From Megascapheus bottae (lineage: Eukaryota; Chordata; Mammalia; Rodentia; Geomyidae), in the NCBI GenBank assembly GCA_024803745.1, contig JANJXV010000039.1, forward strand, positions 11,073,501-11,137,500: a stretch of DNA of 64,000 nucleotides. The letters are read 5' to 3'. Each line of letters starts with the position of its first letter. The stretch's first letter is position 1. Under the pieces are notes generated by a model. It saw nothing but the letters and a program-made list of their open reading frames with translations, was not told where the DNA came from and did not search any database. The translations under genes and the position numbers were made by a program. Below, piece by piece: positions 41,791 to 51,589 of this stretch.

Positions 41791-42770
41791 TATATACTTT
41801 TTTTTTTACTACTAGGAAGACAAATTCTAAAAGACACCAACGTTTTGGGTTGTTGCTCTTATATCTTTGACAAAGCTGCGTTTTATCTTATTTTGTTTTG
41901 GTGGGTTTCATTCCCCCCCCCTCCACCCCAAGCATTTCAATATTTAAAGAGCTATTAACCAAGGAAGGATGTGTAGATTTCTAGGAAAAGAGAAATAGAC
42001 CTCAAGGAAAAAAAAAAATCCTCAATGTCAAGCTAGCTTACTTTATCCAGGAAATCTAAAGGAAACAGAAAGCTTTGCTAATAAATCTCAGAACACCCAG
42101 AATTGGGCTGAGACTCCAGGATACAGGCCAGGCAATCAAAAAAGAGGTCTGTGCCGTTAGAGGAGTCTTTATTTTTGTTTATTTTTCACATGAAGTAAGT
42201 GCTATTAACCTTTTCACTTTTTCTGCTTCTAGGCAGATAACCATACAGATGACCAAATTGCCAGATAATGTCTTTCCTCTGCAGTCAAAAGGAACAACCA
42301 AACCAAACCATTTTACAGCATGATGACCCACCCCTGTGGGGAAAGAAGAGAGTAATTTTCAAATCAAGCTCCAGGTAAACAAATGGGGGGAAAAAAAAAA
42401 ACCCTGTCATCCTAAGTATTTATTCTCAACTTTCAGAAAGGCCGCAGGAAGCTTTACTTAAGGAATCTGGAAGTTACTTTGAAGCCAAGTATTTTACGTT
42501 TTATCTTGTTTATTGGGGTTATTTTAGAGGTTTGAGGGGGATGTTTGGGGCATTTTGTGCTTGTTTTGCTTTATTTTCATCTCTTTTGGTATGGTCGGGT
42601 GTAGAGAGAAATTGGAATGTTGGGAAAGTTTCAAACAACTGGCTTTTACCTAAAGAAAAATAATTTTCCAGGGTTAAAAAACGTAATCTTTGATTTAAAA
42701 TACTTTTACAAAGGAATAGGTATTTTGCGTGTAAGAGTACATGGGTTCTGTGCTGGTAGGCTGGAGTGAG
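41791..42770. other. SINE-free unassigned stretch
   Basis: Nearly 1 kb without transposons. It contains 42088-42126, a segment that resembles 63446-63485 (see findings), and AT-rich blocks such as CAAGTATTTTACGTTTTATC near 42486. No gene supported. Confidence 0.45.
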
Positions 42771-42794
42771 TGTGTGTGTGTGTGTGTGTGTGTG
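42771..42794. repeat. (GT)n microsatellite
   Basis: 12 units at the tail of an antisense SINE. Confidence 0.95.
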
Positions 42795-42804
42795 CAAACA
42801 TGTG

Positions 42805-42985
42805 TGCCAGTCTTGAACTCAGGGCTTTGCAGTCTCACTTAGCTTTTTCCATTCAAGATTAGTGGTTAATTAAATATAAGAATCTCTCCGACTATTTTCT
42901 GCCCAGGCTGGCTTGGAACAGAGATCTTCAGATCTCAGCCTCTTGAGTAGCTAGGATTACAGGCGTGAGCTACTGAGTCCTGTTA
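42805..42985 (-). mobile_element. 7SL-Geo SINE, internally deleted
   Basis: Antisense; CAGTCTTGAACTCAGGGC to GGATTACAGGCGTGAGC. The middle of the right monomer is lost. Confidence 0.85.
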
Positions 42986-43364
42986 TGCTGCACATTTGCA
43001 TACACAAAAGCATAAGAAAGCTGAGTGGTTTGGGGGAATGGGGGAAAGACTCATGGTTTTCTACCACTTTCACAAACTCCATCAGTTAAAAAGAAATCCA
43101 AGCTAGGAGTCCAGTAGTAACTCCTTCAGTACCTGTGATACAGTGATATCCTCTGACTTATTCCAGGCCTCCTCTTCTTCCAAGGCTGCATCAGAACCAT
43201 TCCAGATCTCTGTCCCTTTAGTGTGGAGGAGAGCAGCTTGCAGCTGGACACCTTTCTAAGTCCCACCTTCACCCTCAAAGCCACACTGTCTGCTTCCAGA
43301 ATCCTAGCTGTGTCTCCTGCTTGATGTCTGACCCCTCCCTTCATATACAGCCAGATGCCAGGTA
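42986..43364. other. Unassigned sequence
   Basis: No feature recognised. Confidence 0.5.
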
Positions 43365-43585
43365 CAGACACAGGCCATGCCTGTAGTCCTAGACTGAGAT
43401 CTGAGGATCATTGTTTGAAACCAGCCTGGGCAGGAAAATCCATGAGACTCTTCTCTCCAAGGAAGGAACCACCAAGAAAGTGGAAGTGGAGCTGTGGCTC
43501 AAAGTGGTAAAATGCATCTTGAGTGGAAAAGCTCAGGGCTAACACCCAGGCCCTGAGGTCAACTCTCAGGCTTGGGTACAGGCAT
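43365..43585 (+). mobile_element. 7SL/B1-like + Geo dimeric SINE
   Basis: Diverged full-length copy with GTGGCTCAAAGTGGTAAAATG. Confidence 0.83.
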
Positions 43586-43639
43586 GCACACACACACACT
43601 CCAGTTTGCACTGCCTCAGACCATGTCTGTTCATAGGTG

Positions 43640-43710
43640 AAGGACACAGCCCTGCAAGAGAGTTCTTCAGGCTCAGTTTCCTGAGCTATGAAATGCAGAC
43701 AGAACAGAGT
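43640..43710 (+). mobile_element. Possible MIR fragment
   Basis: CTCAGTTTCCTGAGCTATG resembles the MIR core (CTCAGTTTCC...). Short and uncertain. Confidence 0.35.
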
Positions 43711-43854
43711 CCTACGCCCGAACCATCCTCCGTCCAGACATAAATGACAAGGAAAGACCAAGTTGCCTGACTATGCAATCCTGGGTATTATCATTCACCG
43801 ACCTTCTTATCTTCTAGAAAACAAGTCAATCCATTCAGACACTTAAAAAGAAAA

Positions 43855-44084
43855 ATCTAAGGACCAGTGACTCACACCTGTCATCCTAGCTACTCAGGAG
43901 GCTGAGATCTGAGGATCATGGTTTGAAGCTACGCCAGCGATGAAAGTCCATAAGACTCTTAATCTCCAACTAACCAGCAAAAAGCTGGAAAAGGAGGCAT
44001 GGTTCAAGTAGTTAAGAGTCCTATCCTTGAGTGGGGAAAAAAATTAAAAGCTAAGGACAGGACCCAGGCCTTGAGTTCAAGTCC

Positions 44085-44085
<1 letters not shown>
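43855..44085 (+). mobile_element. 7SL/B1-like + Geo dimeric SINE
   Basis: Full-length; the 3' end TTCAAGTCCCAGCACAC enters a CA array. Confidence 0.88.

Positions 44086-44122
<37 letters not shown>
44086..44122. repeat. (CA)n microsatellite
   Basis: About 18 units at a SINE 3' end. Confidence 0.97.
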
Positions 44123-44124
<2 letters not shown>

Positions 44125-44171
44125 CAAATGTATATAGCCATATAGTTCAAGCCTCAGTAAGTTCATGTCTG

Positions 44172-44183
44172 TGCACGCACGCG

Positions 44184-44231
<48 letters not shown>
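44172..44231. repeat. (CG)n-(CA)n alternating tract
   Basis: GCACGCACGCGCGCGCGCGC passing into about 18 CA units: 60 bp of strict purine-pyrimidine alternation. Confidence 0.95.
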
Positions 44232-44233
<2 letters not shown>

Positions 44234-44599
44234 TTAAACCAATATAGACCTATTTAAACAAACAATACAAGGAGAAGGCATTGAATTTTTAATTTGGGTT
44301 TCGGATGCCATGCTCTCTCTGGCATCCTGCCCTCCCCCTGCCCTACACACCCCCCCCTACCCATTACCCACCCACCCTGAAAAAAAATCAGAGAAACAGA
44401 TGTGATGATTCTGGATTACATCATTGGATAACATGCGGTCCTGAAGGGAGGGAGAACTTTAAAAAAAAAAGAAAAAGACATGCCATTTTGCTGCAATTGT
44501 GTGTTATTTTAGTAGTGATGGCTTGACTTTTGGCCCAAATACATATGCCAATAGTAAGTCTAACTCCAGGGACTCACAAAAAAAAAAAAAAAAAAAAGC

Positions 44600-45120
44600 C
44601 AAAAAAAAAGAATGAGCCGTTCGCAGCTGTACTGTACCGCAATACAGATTATATGTTTGTGGTGTTGGCGGCCACAACAGAATGCTAATTAAAATAGTAG
44701 CGTGATGAGAGAGGCTGCAAGGGCCTTATTCTATTATTTCCTGATCCACAGCTGCCTTTGTTTATATCGCTTATCCTCCCGTGCCACAGGTTTGTGTGTT
44801 GTTTTGTGGGGTTTTTTTTTTTAAGAGAAAATTTACTCCAAAAAGACTATCTTGATACACCATTAATATTTCAAAAATTAAAGAAATATAATAAAATAAG
44901 AACCAAAGAGGTAGCAGATTGTTATCTTTGTGTCATTTTCCCAACAGCACAACTGGAAAGCCTGTTCGGGTTGGGTATTTAGAAATAATTTATCAGCCAT
45001 ATTCCGACATCGCCTGCCTTCTAACATAATGGCTGAATACTTGAACCAAACGAATGCATAACCATCCTGACATCACTTATGAGTTTTAGATCGGTCAGTT
45101 AATGGAAGTCTTTACCCGAA
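44600..45120. promoter_or_regulatory. Candidate conserved noncoding element
   Basis: Transposon-free, complex sequence with AGAATGCTAATTAAAATAG near 44680, CAGCTGCCTTTGTTTATATC near 44750 and TTAGATCGGTCAGTTAATGG near 45086. No ORF with coding character. Preceded by a poly-A run at 44573-44597. Confidence 0.45.
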
Positions 45121-45349
45121 TCAATACTATAACAGCTTCTTGAAATGAACGTGATTTTTTTTTACACACCATACTGCAAACAATAAGTACAGAAATACAC
45201 TACCTTTATAACCCAGCACAAAGAAAACAGACATGTGAAATTAAGAAGCAATTATAATTTGTTTTTTTTGCAAACTAATATTCCAGTCGATTATTTTAAA
45301 AAAAACACTTTCAGAAATAGGTACTTATCATTAAATAATTGGAAAGCAT

Positions 45350-45370
45350 TAACACACACACACACACATT
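45350..45370. repeat. Short (CA)n
   Basis: About 9 CA units. Confidence 0.9.
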
Positions 45371-45384
45371 CAAACCTCTGCACC

Positions 45385-45870
45385 TGATTAATCATTTTTT
45401 TACACTTTTTAAATAGCTGTTTCACCTACTAGCTACATTATCAGCTTGCTATTAAGTATTGATATTAATGATGGATGTAATCGTGATTAAATAAAAAGCT
45501 GCATTTAGAGGTAGTGGTGTGGTATTTTTTATTTTTCTAAATATGTTATTCCCTCATAATCTCTATTCAAGAGAATACTGTTTGGGTATCTAAATTAGTT
45601 TTTTAATCTCCCCATCCCACTTTCTTTTCATCTTTTGCTTGGATTGTACATAAAAATGACATACCAGAAAACACAGATTTTTCTCAAATATGCCCCCCCA
45701 ATCTATACATATTAGAGTAATTTGTAATCAGAGTCAGGAAAAGCTGTTGGCTCAAATTCAATATGTTTATGGTACACTGACTGCACCCTTCAAAGAACCA
45801 AAAACCACCCTTGGAGTTTTATTTCAAATTTTCCTAAATGCATCTCTTTATGGAGAGCAGGTATAGTAAT
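45385..45870. promoter_or_regulatory. Candidate conserved noncoding element
   Basis: AT-rich and repeat-free: CCTGATTAATCATTTTTTTAC near 45382, ATTGATATTAATGATGG near 45458, AATCGTGATTAAATAAAAAG, and TTTGTAATCAGAGTC near 45720. Multiple homeodomain-like cores and no coding frame. Function inferred only. Confidence 0.45.
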
Positions 45871-45951
45871 TAAAGAAATACATAATACCTGAGGGCATAG
45901 GATGCTATCACTCAGCCAGACTTATCAAGTTAGAAAAGTAACCCCCCACCC

Positions 45952-45952
<1 letters not shown>

Positions 45953-45992
<40 letters not shown>
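45953..45992. repeat. (CA)n microsatellite
   Basis: About 20 units, not at a visible SINE. Confidence 0.97.
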
Positions 45993-46001
<9 letters not shown>

Positions 46002-46269
46002 TCCAGCAGTTCACTAATCAAAGACACATTCTTGCCAACCATGGCAAAGGACATGGGAATTTTCCCCGTCACCAACTGAACCGACAAGTTATTGTTGCTT
46101 GATAACAAGAGGAACTGGTCATCTCAGCTAAATGGGGAAATGGCATGAAGTGGCAGTCGTGAAAAGAATCAGGGCATTTGGCATCCCCAAATGCCGTCTA
46201 AGTATGAGAGTGCTACAGGTGTGCCCCTGCCAACCACAGAGTGCCTCTCCTCCACTATAGCTGTCTCCT

Positions 46270-46408
46270 ACTGTGGACACAACATAGATTTTTTTTTTAA
46301 TTGGATCCAGGAGCTAGCTAAATTATCCAACTGCTCTGTGCTTAAAGCCCCCAGCTAGCTTATATACCAATAATAATAAACTTGCTGTAATAGCTGCTCA
46401 GCCTATTA
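46270..46408. promoter_or_regulatory. Candidate short conserved element
   Basis: TTTTTAATTGGATCC near 46297 and repeated GAGCTAGCTAAATTATCC / CAGCTAGCTTATATACC words. Ends at a TCTG array. Confidence 0.35.
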
Positions 46409-46409
46409 T

Positions 46410-46805
46410 GTGCTGTCATGTTCTCTCTTTCTGTGTCCATCTCTGTCTCTCTGGGTCTTTGTCTATCTCTGTGTCTCTCTGTCTTGGTCTATGCTTTTGT
46501 CTCTCTCTACCTCTGTGTGTCTGTCTCTTTCATTGTCTCTGTCTCTGTTTCTCTGTGTGTTCCTCCCTCTCTGTGTCTTTATGTCTCTGTCTCTCTAGCT
46601 CTCTGTGTCTGTTTCTTCCATGTCTCTTTGTATGCCTTTGCCCCTCTCTGAATTGTCTGTCTCTCTCTACCTCTCTGCCTCTGTGACTGTCTCTCTTTCA
46701 CTCTGTTTGTCTCTGTGTGTCCCTCTTTGTGTCTCTGTCTCTGACTATCTCTGTATATCTCAGTCCATTTTTCTGTGTCTCTCTTGTCTGTCGGTCTTTC
46801 TTTCC
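46410..46805. repeat. (TCTG)n/(TC)n compound array
   Basis: About 400 bp of TCTGTGTC/TCTCTG words. Four overlapping open frames (SVSLCLSL type) are repeat translations. Confidence 0.95.
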
Positions 46806-46826
46806 ATAAAAATGGAAATAATTTAG

Positions 46827-47031
46827 GGCCGGGAGTGTAGCCTAGTGGTAGAGTGGTCACCTAGCATGCATGAAGCTCTGGGTTCAATCCATGGTACCAC
46901 ATACTCGAAAAGGCCAAAAGTGGTGCTGTGGCTCAAGTGGCAGAGCACTACCCTTGAGCAAAAAGTGTTCAAGGACAGTGCCCAAGTCCTGAGTTCAAGC
47001 CCCAGGACTGGCAAAAAAAAGGGGGGAAATA
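46827..47031 (+). mobile_element. IDL-Geo SINE, diverged, with TSD
   Basis: The right monomer contains the GAGCAAAAAGTGTTC version of its central loop. A 13-bp duplication, GGAAATAATTTAG, lies at 46814-46826 and 47032-47044. Confidence 0.95.
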
Positions 47032-47104
47032 GGAAATAATTTAGTCTGATCAAAGCCACCGAAGACACTCCTTGATTGGTTCCCTTCTTTAAAAAAAAAG
47101 ACTA

Positions 47105-47333
47105 GGGCCGGGAGTTTGGCCTAGTGGTTAAAGTGCTTACCTAGCATGCACGAAGATCCGGGTTCGATTCCTCGGTACCACATGCTTAGAAAAAGCCAGA
47201 AGTGGTACTGAGGCTCAAGTGGTAGAGCTCTAGCCTTGAGAAAAATCCAAAGACAGTGCTCAGGCCCTGAACTTAAGCCCAAAACTGGCCAAAAAAAAAA
47301 AAAAAAAAAAAACCAACCCAAAAAACCAAAACC
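47105..47333 (+). mobile_element. IDL-Geo SINE with long A tail and TSD
   Basis: Close to the copies at 3611 and 8598. The A tail is over 20 bp. The duplication AAAAAAGACTA lies at 47094-47104 and 47334-47344. Confidence 0.95.
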
Positions 47334-47730
47334 AAAAAAGACTAATTATACAATGGATCCCAGGTAAGTAAATATATATATTTAATATTATTCTCTTCTG
47401 ATATGGGGGACAAAATAACATCTTCACTCAAACTAATAATGTCCTCACTCAAAGCTAATGTCTCAACTTCCCCTCAGTAGCGTGAAGAGGCATTCTCTTT
47501 TTCCTGTAACAAAGAAATAACCAGCCACAACCATACCCTAGGATGGTGACTTGCCAATGGACATAGTCCAGGAAGGCAGAAGGACCAGACCTAAACTGCT
47601 CAAAATAAAATGGGAACCCTATGCCACCATTCTGAATCTCAAAAAAGTGTTGCCTTTCTCAATAAGAGACAAAAAGATTTTAATGGGTAGAGAGCATCTT
47701 CTCAAACTAAATGTATGGCTGCATCACTTG
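47334..47730. other. Unassigned sequence
   Basis: No feature recognised. The 90-codon frame at 47551-47823 ends in a simple repeat and has no known domain. Confidence 0.5.
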
Positions 47731-47734
47731 AAGA

Positions 47735-47825
47735 TACACACACACATACATCCATACATATGTACACTCATATATGTACATAAATACATATATAGCTATA
47801 TACACGCATGTATATGTATATAGTT
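47735..47825. repeat. CACA/TATA alternating repeat
   Basis: ACACACATACAT and ATATGTAC words at the tail of an antisense SINE. Confidence 0.85.
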
Positions 47826-47839
47826 TTTGTTTAAATTTT

Positions 47840-48065
47840 TATGCCAGTACTAGGGCTTCAACTAAAGGCCTAGGCATTGTCCCTGAGTTTTTTTACTCAA
47901 CTATGGTGCTGTACCATAGGAGCCACAGCTCCATTTCTGGCCTTTTGGTGGTTCACTGATGATAAAGAATCTCACAGACTTTCCTGCCTCTGGGCTGGTT
48001 TTGAACTGTGATCCTCAGATCTCAGCCTCCTGGGTACTAGAATGACAGGCCACCATCCCCTGCCT
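47840..48065 (-). mobile_element. 7SL/B1-like + Geo dimeric SINE
   Basis: Antisense full-length; CCAGTACTAGGGCTTCAAC to ACTAGAATGACAGGCC. Confidence 0.85.
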
Positions 48066-48440
48066 TACCTCCTGCTCTCAAGCTGAAACTACTAAAACTT
48101 AATAACAACCAGGAAGTGAAATATTAATAACATCATTGAAGATCACGTAAGTAGGATTGTCTGTGAAGCTGCCAGACAGTACCCAGAAGAGGCCTTGACT
48201 ACAAATAGCAGCAATGAGCAAGGTAGTGAGACGTCTGCATGGACAGTTGGAGAAAGAGAACTTGGGAACACTTCAAAATAAGTTTTCTATATTTACTTGA
48301 TTAGGCAGTTCATTTAGAAACTTCAGCTGCTAATTATAGGTGGAATACAGACAAGCTGGTAGAGAATGAGTGAATTTTCTGGAAGTCTCAGAGCCACGTC
48401 AGGGTGTACTCTTGCAAAATGATTTCTGAAGCTGAATGAC
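48066..48440. other. Unassigned sequence
   Basis: No feature recognised. Confidence 0.5.
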
Positions 48441-48645
48441 GGTGCTTCATGCCCAACCAAACAAGAGGCCAAGATCCCAGGATCATGGTTCAAAGCCAGC
48501 GTGGGTAGAAAAGCTCATGAGATTCTTATCTCCAATGAGCCACTAAAAAGCTGGAAGTAGCACTGTGGCTCAAGTGGTAGAGCACTAACCTGCAGAGGAA
48601 AAAGCTAAGGGACAGCTCCCAGACCCTGAGTTCAAGGCCCAACGC
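48441..48645 (+). mobile_element. 7SL/B1-like + Geo dimeric SINE
   Basis: The left head is heavily diverged. The right monomer GTAGCACTGTGGCTCAAG ends at GAGTTCAAGGCCC, then a CA array (48650-48665). Confidence 0.82.
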
Positions 48646-48665
48646 CCCCACACACACACACACAC

Positions 48666-49007
48666 AAACATACACACATTAAGGAGAAAAATGGTACCTA
48701 GCAGGGAACCTTGCTTCAACCCTGCCTTCCCTCAACTCTTGCAAAGAATCATACCACCCTCAGGGCACCCCAGTCTACAACTTGAGTCCTACTAACATCC
48801 ATGACTTGATATGGCTTGAGGTCAGTTTCAGATGTAACTATATGATCCATGAAATGGATGGATTCCACATAAACATTCATTTATCTTATTTTGCTTGGAA
48901 AAATCCCAAGCTGGAACACTGCTGGGCTTTCATTTACCTGCACATTCCAGGGGATGCCGTGAAGATGAGGGTGATAACCTCCTCATGGGTCTGTTAGTTA
49001 ACAACAG
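48666..49007. other. Unassigned sequence
   Basis: No repeat recognised. The 71-codon frame at 48782-48997 is not convincing. Confidence 0.5.
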
Positions 49008-49405
49008 TGGATGGATGGATGGATGGATGGATGGATGGATGGATGGTAGGTGAATGGATTGGTGGGTGACCGAATATATGGGTGGGTGGATGGAGGGATG
49101 GATGGATGGATGGATAAATATATTGGATAGATGGCTAGATGAGTAAAGGGTGGACAGATGAATGGACTGGTAAGTGAGAGGGTGAGTAAATGGATAGATA
49201 TGTGGATGGATGGATGGATGGATGGATGGATGGACGGACTAGTGAGTGGATACATGGGTGGGCGTACAGATGGGTGGATGGATGGACAGACTGGTAGATG
49301 GATAGAAGAGTGGGTAGATTATGGTAGATGGTAGATGGATGGATGGATGGATGGATGAATGGATGGGTGATAAATGATGGGTAGATGATAAATAAGTAGA
49401 TGGGA
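49008..49405. repeat. (GGAT)n degenerate array
   Basis: Pure GGAT blocks at 49008-49046, 49206-49232 and 49335-49360 within GATG/GGTA variants. Confidence 0.93.
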
Positions 49406-50009
49406 AGGCCTTCACTATGCTGATGTCAATGATAAGGAGAAGAACATGACTTCAAATGCCAGGGCTCACCCCATCCAGCTCCAACACACCACTGCCAAAG
49501 CCAGATCTGACCCCCAAGTGAGGAGCTCCTTGGGGAGTCTGGGGCTGGCAGCTCCCCTCCATACCTCATGAGTAGAAGGGAGGAGTCATGGAGGGAAGAG
49601 GGAAGAACCCTGAAATCGATTAAAGACCAGGTGAGATCAGGTATAGATTTCTGGGAACAGAACAAGATAAGTAACAACAGATGGAGGACAAAGCTTTCAT
49701 AGAGACCTTGACATAGGGGAAGATCACTGTGCCTACCCTAGAAAAACAAATAGCAAAGCTGCAACAGTGGGGAAGAGGAGTGGGGAGAAGTAAGACCATA
49801 AAAGGAGGAAAAAGAGAAAGGTGAAAACCAAGAATATCATCCCCTGTGCCCATGATTCCAGAAGATGAGTCAGAGTTTTCCCAGGCTGGACTGCCCCTGA
49901 TGCTACTACTGCCATAAGATAGTGTGACTTCCTGAGTTCCTTCCAGGAGGAACTCAGTAAACATGGCCAATGCACTGTAAAGGTGTACATTTAGTAAATG
50001 CACCTGACC
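49406..50009. other. Repeat-free unassigned stretch
   Basis: About 600 bp without repeats. A 135-codon minus-strand frame (49620-50027) overlaps an 85-codon frame, with no recognisable domain. Confidence 0.45.
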
Positions 50010-50480
50010 CAGAGCTAGCAATGGCACCTCCAGCCTGTCTTCCTATCCACTCAGAAGGCTGAAATAGGAGGATTACAGTTTAATACCAGCCAGAGTAGCA
50101 ACGTTCATGAGAGTCTTGTCTCCAGGTTACCAGCAAAAACAAACCAGAACCCAGGAAGGCTGGCTCATGCCTGTAATCCTAACTACTCAGGAGGCTGAGA
50201 TCTGAGGATCAAGGTTCAAAGCAAGTCCAGGCACAAAAGGACCTGAGACTCTTATCTTCAATTAACCTCTAGAAAACGAGAAGTGGGACTCTGCTCAAGG
50301 GTAGGGCAGTAGCCTTGAGCTGAAGAGCTCAGGGACAAGGTCCAGGCCCAGGAGTAGGGTGGGAACTTTGAGCTGACCCTGCCCGCCCCCTACAAAAACA
50401 GCCAGAAGTGGAGGTGTGGCTCAAGGGATAGAGTACCAGTCTTGAGTAAAACAGTGAAGGAACAGTGTCTAGGCACAGTG
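50010..50480 (+). mobile_element. 7SL-Geo SINE split by a second SINE
   Basis: The left monomer at 50010-50145 ends in CCAGCAAAAACAAACC. After the nested copy, a right monomer resumes at 50401 (GCCAGAAGTGGAGGTGTGG) and runs to about 50480. Order of insertion is inferred. Confidence 0.7.
50151..50395 (+). mobile_element. 7SL-Geo SINE, left arm of an inverted duplication
   Basis: Carries rare variants (GTCCAGGCACAAAAGGA, AACCTCTAGAAAA, CAAGGGTAG, GAGCTGAAGAGCTCAGGG) also present, in opposite orientation, in the copy at 50485-50697. The 3' end carries non-SINE GC-rich sequence at 50350-50390. Confidence 0.88.
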
Positions 50481-50484
50481 AGCC

Positions 50485-50697
50485 CTGAGGCTTGAACTCA
50501 GCCTGGGCGCTGTCCCTGAGCTCTTCAGCTCAATGCTACTGTCCTACCCTTGAGCCAAGCCCCACTTCCCATTTTCTAGAGGTTAATTGGAGATAAGAAT
50601 CTCAGATCCTTTTGTGCCTGGACTGGCTTTGAACCTTGATCCTCAGATCTCAGCCTCCTGAGTAGCTAGGATTACAGGCATGAGCCACTGCGCCCGG
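50485..50697 (-). mobile_element. 7SL-Geo SINE, right arm of an inverted duplication
   Basis: The reverse complement matches 50151-50347 over nearly its whole length, with only scattered substitutions. The loop between the arms is about 140 bp. Confidence 0.88.
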
Positions 50698-50747
50698 ATA
50701 GAACTGTGTTTTCTACCAAAGTGTGTTGCTTAAAAGTTCTTGCTTTA

Positions 50748-50953
50748 GGGCCAGGAGTTTGGACTAGTGGTAGAGTGCTTGCCAAGCATGCACAAAGACC
50801 CAGGTTCAATTCCTCGGTATCACATACACATAGAAAAAGCCAGAAATGGTGTTGTGGTTCAAGGGGTAAAGCTCTAGACATGAGAAAGCCCAAGTACAGT
50901 GCTCAAGCCCTGAGTTCAAGCCCTAGGACTGGCAAATAAATAAATGAATAAAT
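50748..50953 (+). mobile_element. IDL-Geo SINE with (AAAT)n tail
   Basis: Somewhat diverged (GGACTAGTGG A box); tail AAATAAATAAATGAATAAATG. Confidence 0.93.
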
Positions 50954-51310
50954 GTTCCTGTTTTGACTTGGTGGCTTGGCTCTTGTTAAGGAAAGAGAAA
51001 CACCTTTGGGATAAGGAAGAATCTTTTGATTTTGTCTTAAACTGGTTTCTTTTAAAGATGAAATTAAGACATATCTCAGATTATTCCAGAAATAGCATGA
51101 GGTAGGGGTGTATTTTGAGATATGACTGTGTACTGTTAATCTTATTTCAAAGTCACCTTATAATGATCATATCCAAATCAGCCAGTCACGAGCAGATTGT
51201 GAACCTGAGGTCATCCATTCTGAGCAGAGGGCTAGGACTTGCTATCCAAGAAGGTGCCTGCTCTGGCAAGATTTTTGGTTAGTGGCTTATACCTCTGCAC
51301 AAGTAAATTT
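50954..51310. other. Unassigned sequence
   Basis: AT-rich, no repeat recognised; no gene. Confidence 0.45.
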
Positions 51311-51321
51311 TGAGAGCATAT

Positions 51322-51512
51322 GGGCAAGGAGTTTGGCCCAGTGGTAGAGTGCTTGCCTAGCATGCACAAAGACCCAGGTTTGATTCGTTGGTATCACATA
51401 CATAGAAAAAGCTGGAAGTGGCACTGTGGCTCAAGTGGTAGAGCTCTAGTCTTGAGAAAGCCCAAGGACAGTGTTCAGGCCCTGAGTTCAAGCCTCAGGA
51501 CTGGCAAAAAAT
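51322..51512 (+). mobile_element. IDL-Geo SINE with near-perfect TSD
   Basis: Flanks TGAGAGCATAT (51311-51321) and TGAAAGCATAT (51513-51523). The right monomer at 51411-51505 shows A-box-like TGGCTCAAGTGG (51427-51438) and B-box-like GAGTTCAAGCC (51484-51494). Confidence 0.95.
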
Positions 51513-51528
51513 TGAAAGCATATTTATA

Positions 51529-51530
<2 letters not shown>

Positions 51531-51572
<42 letters not shown>
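51531..51572. repeat. (CA)n microsatellite
   Basis: About 20 units just downstream of the SINE target site. Confidence 0.97.
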
Positions 51573-51589
51573 AGTCTGATGAACCTGTC

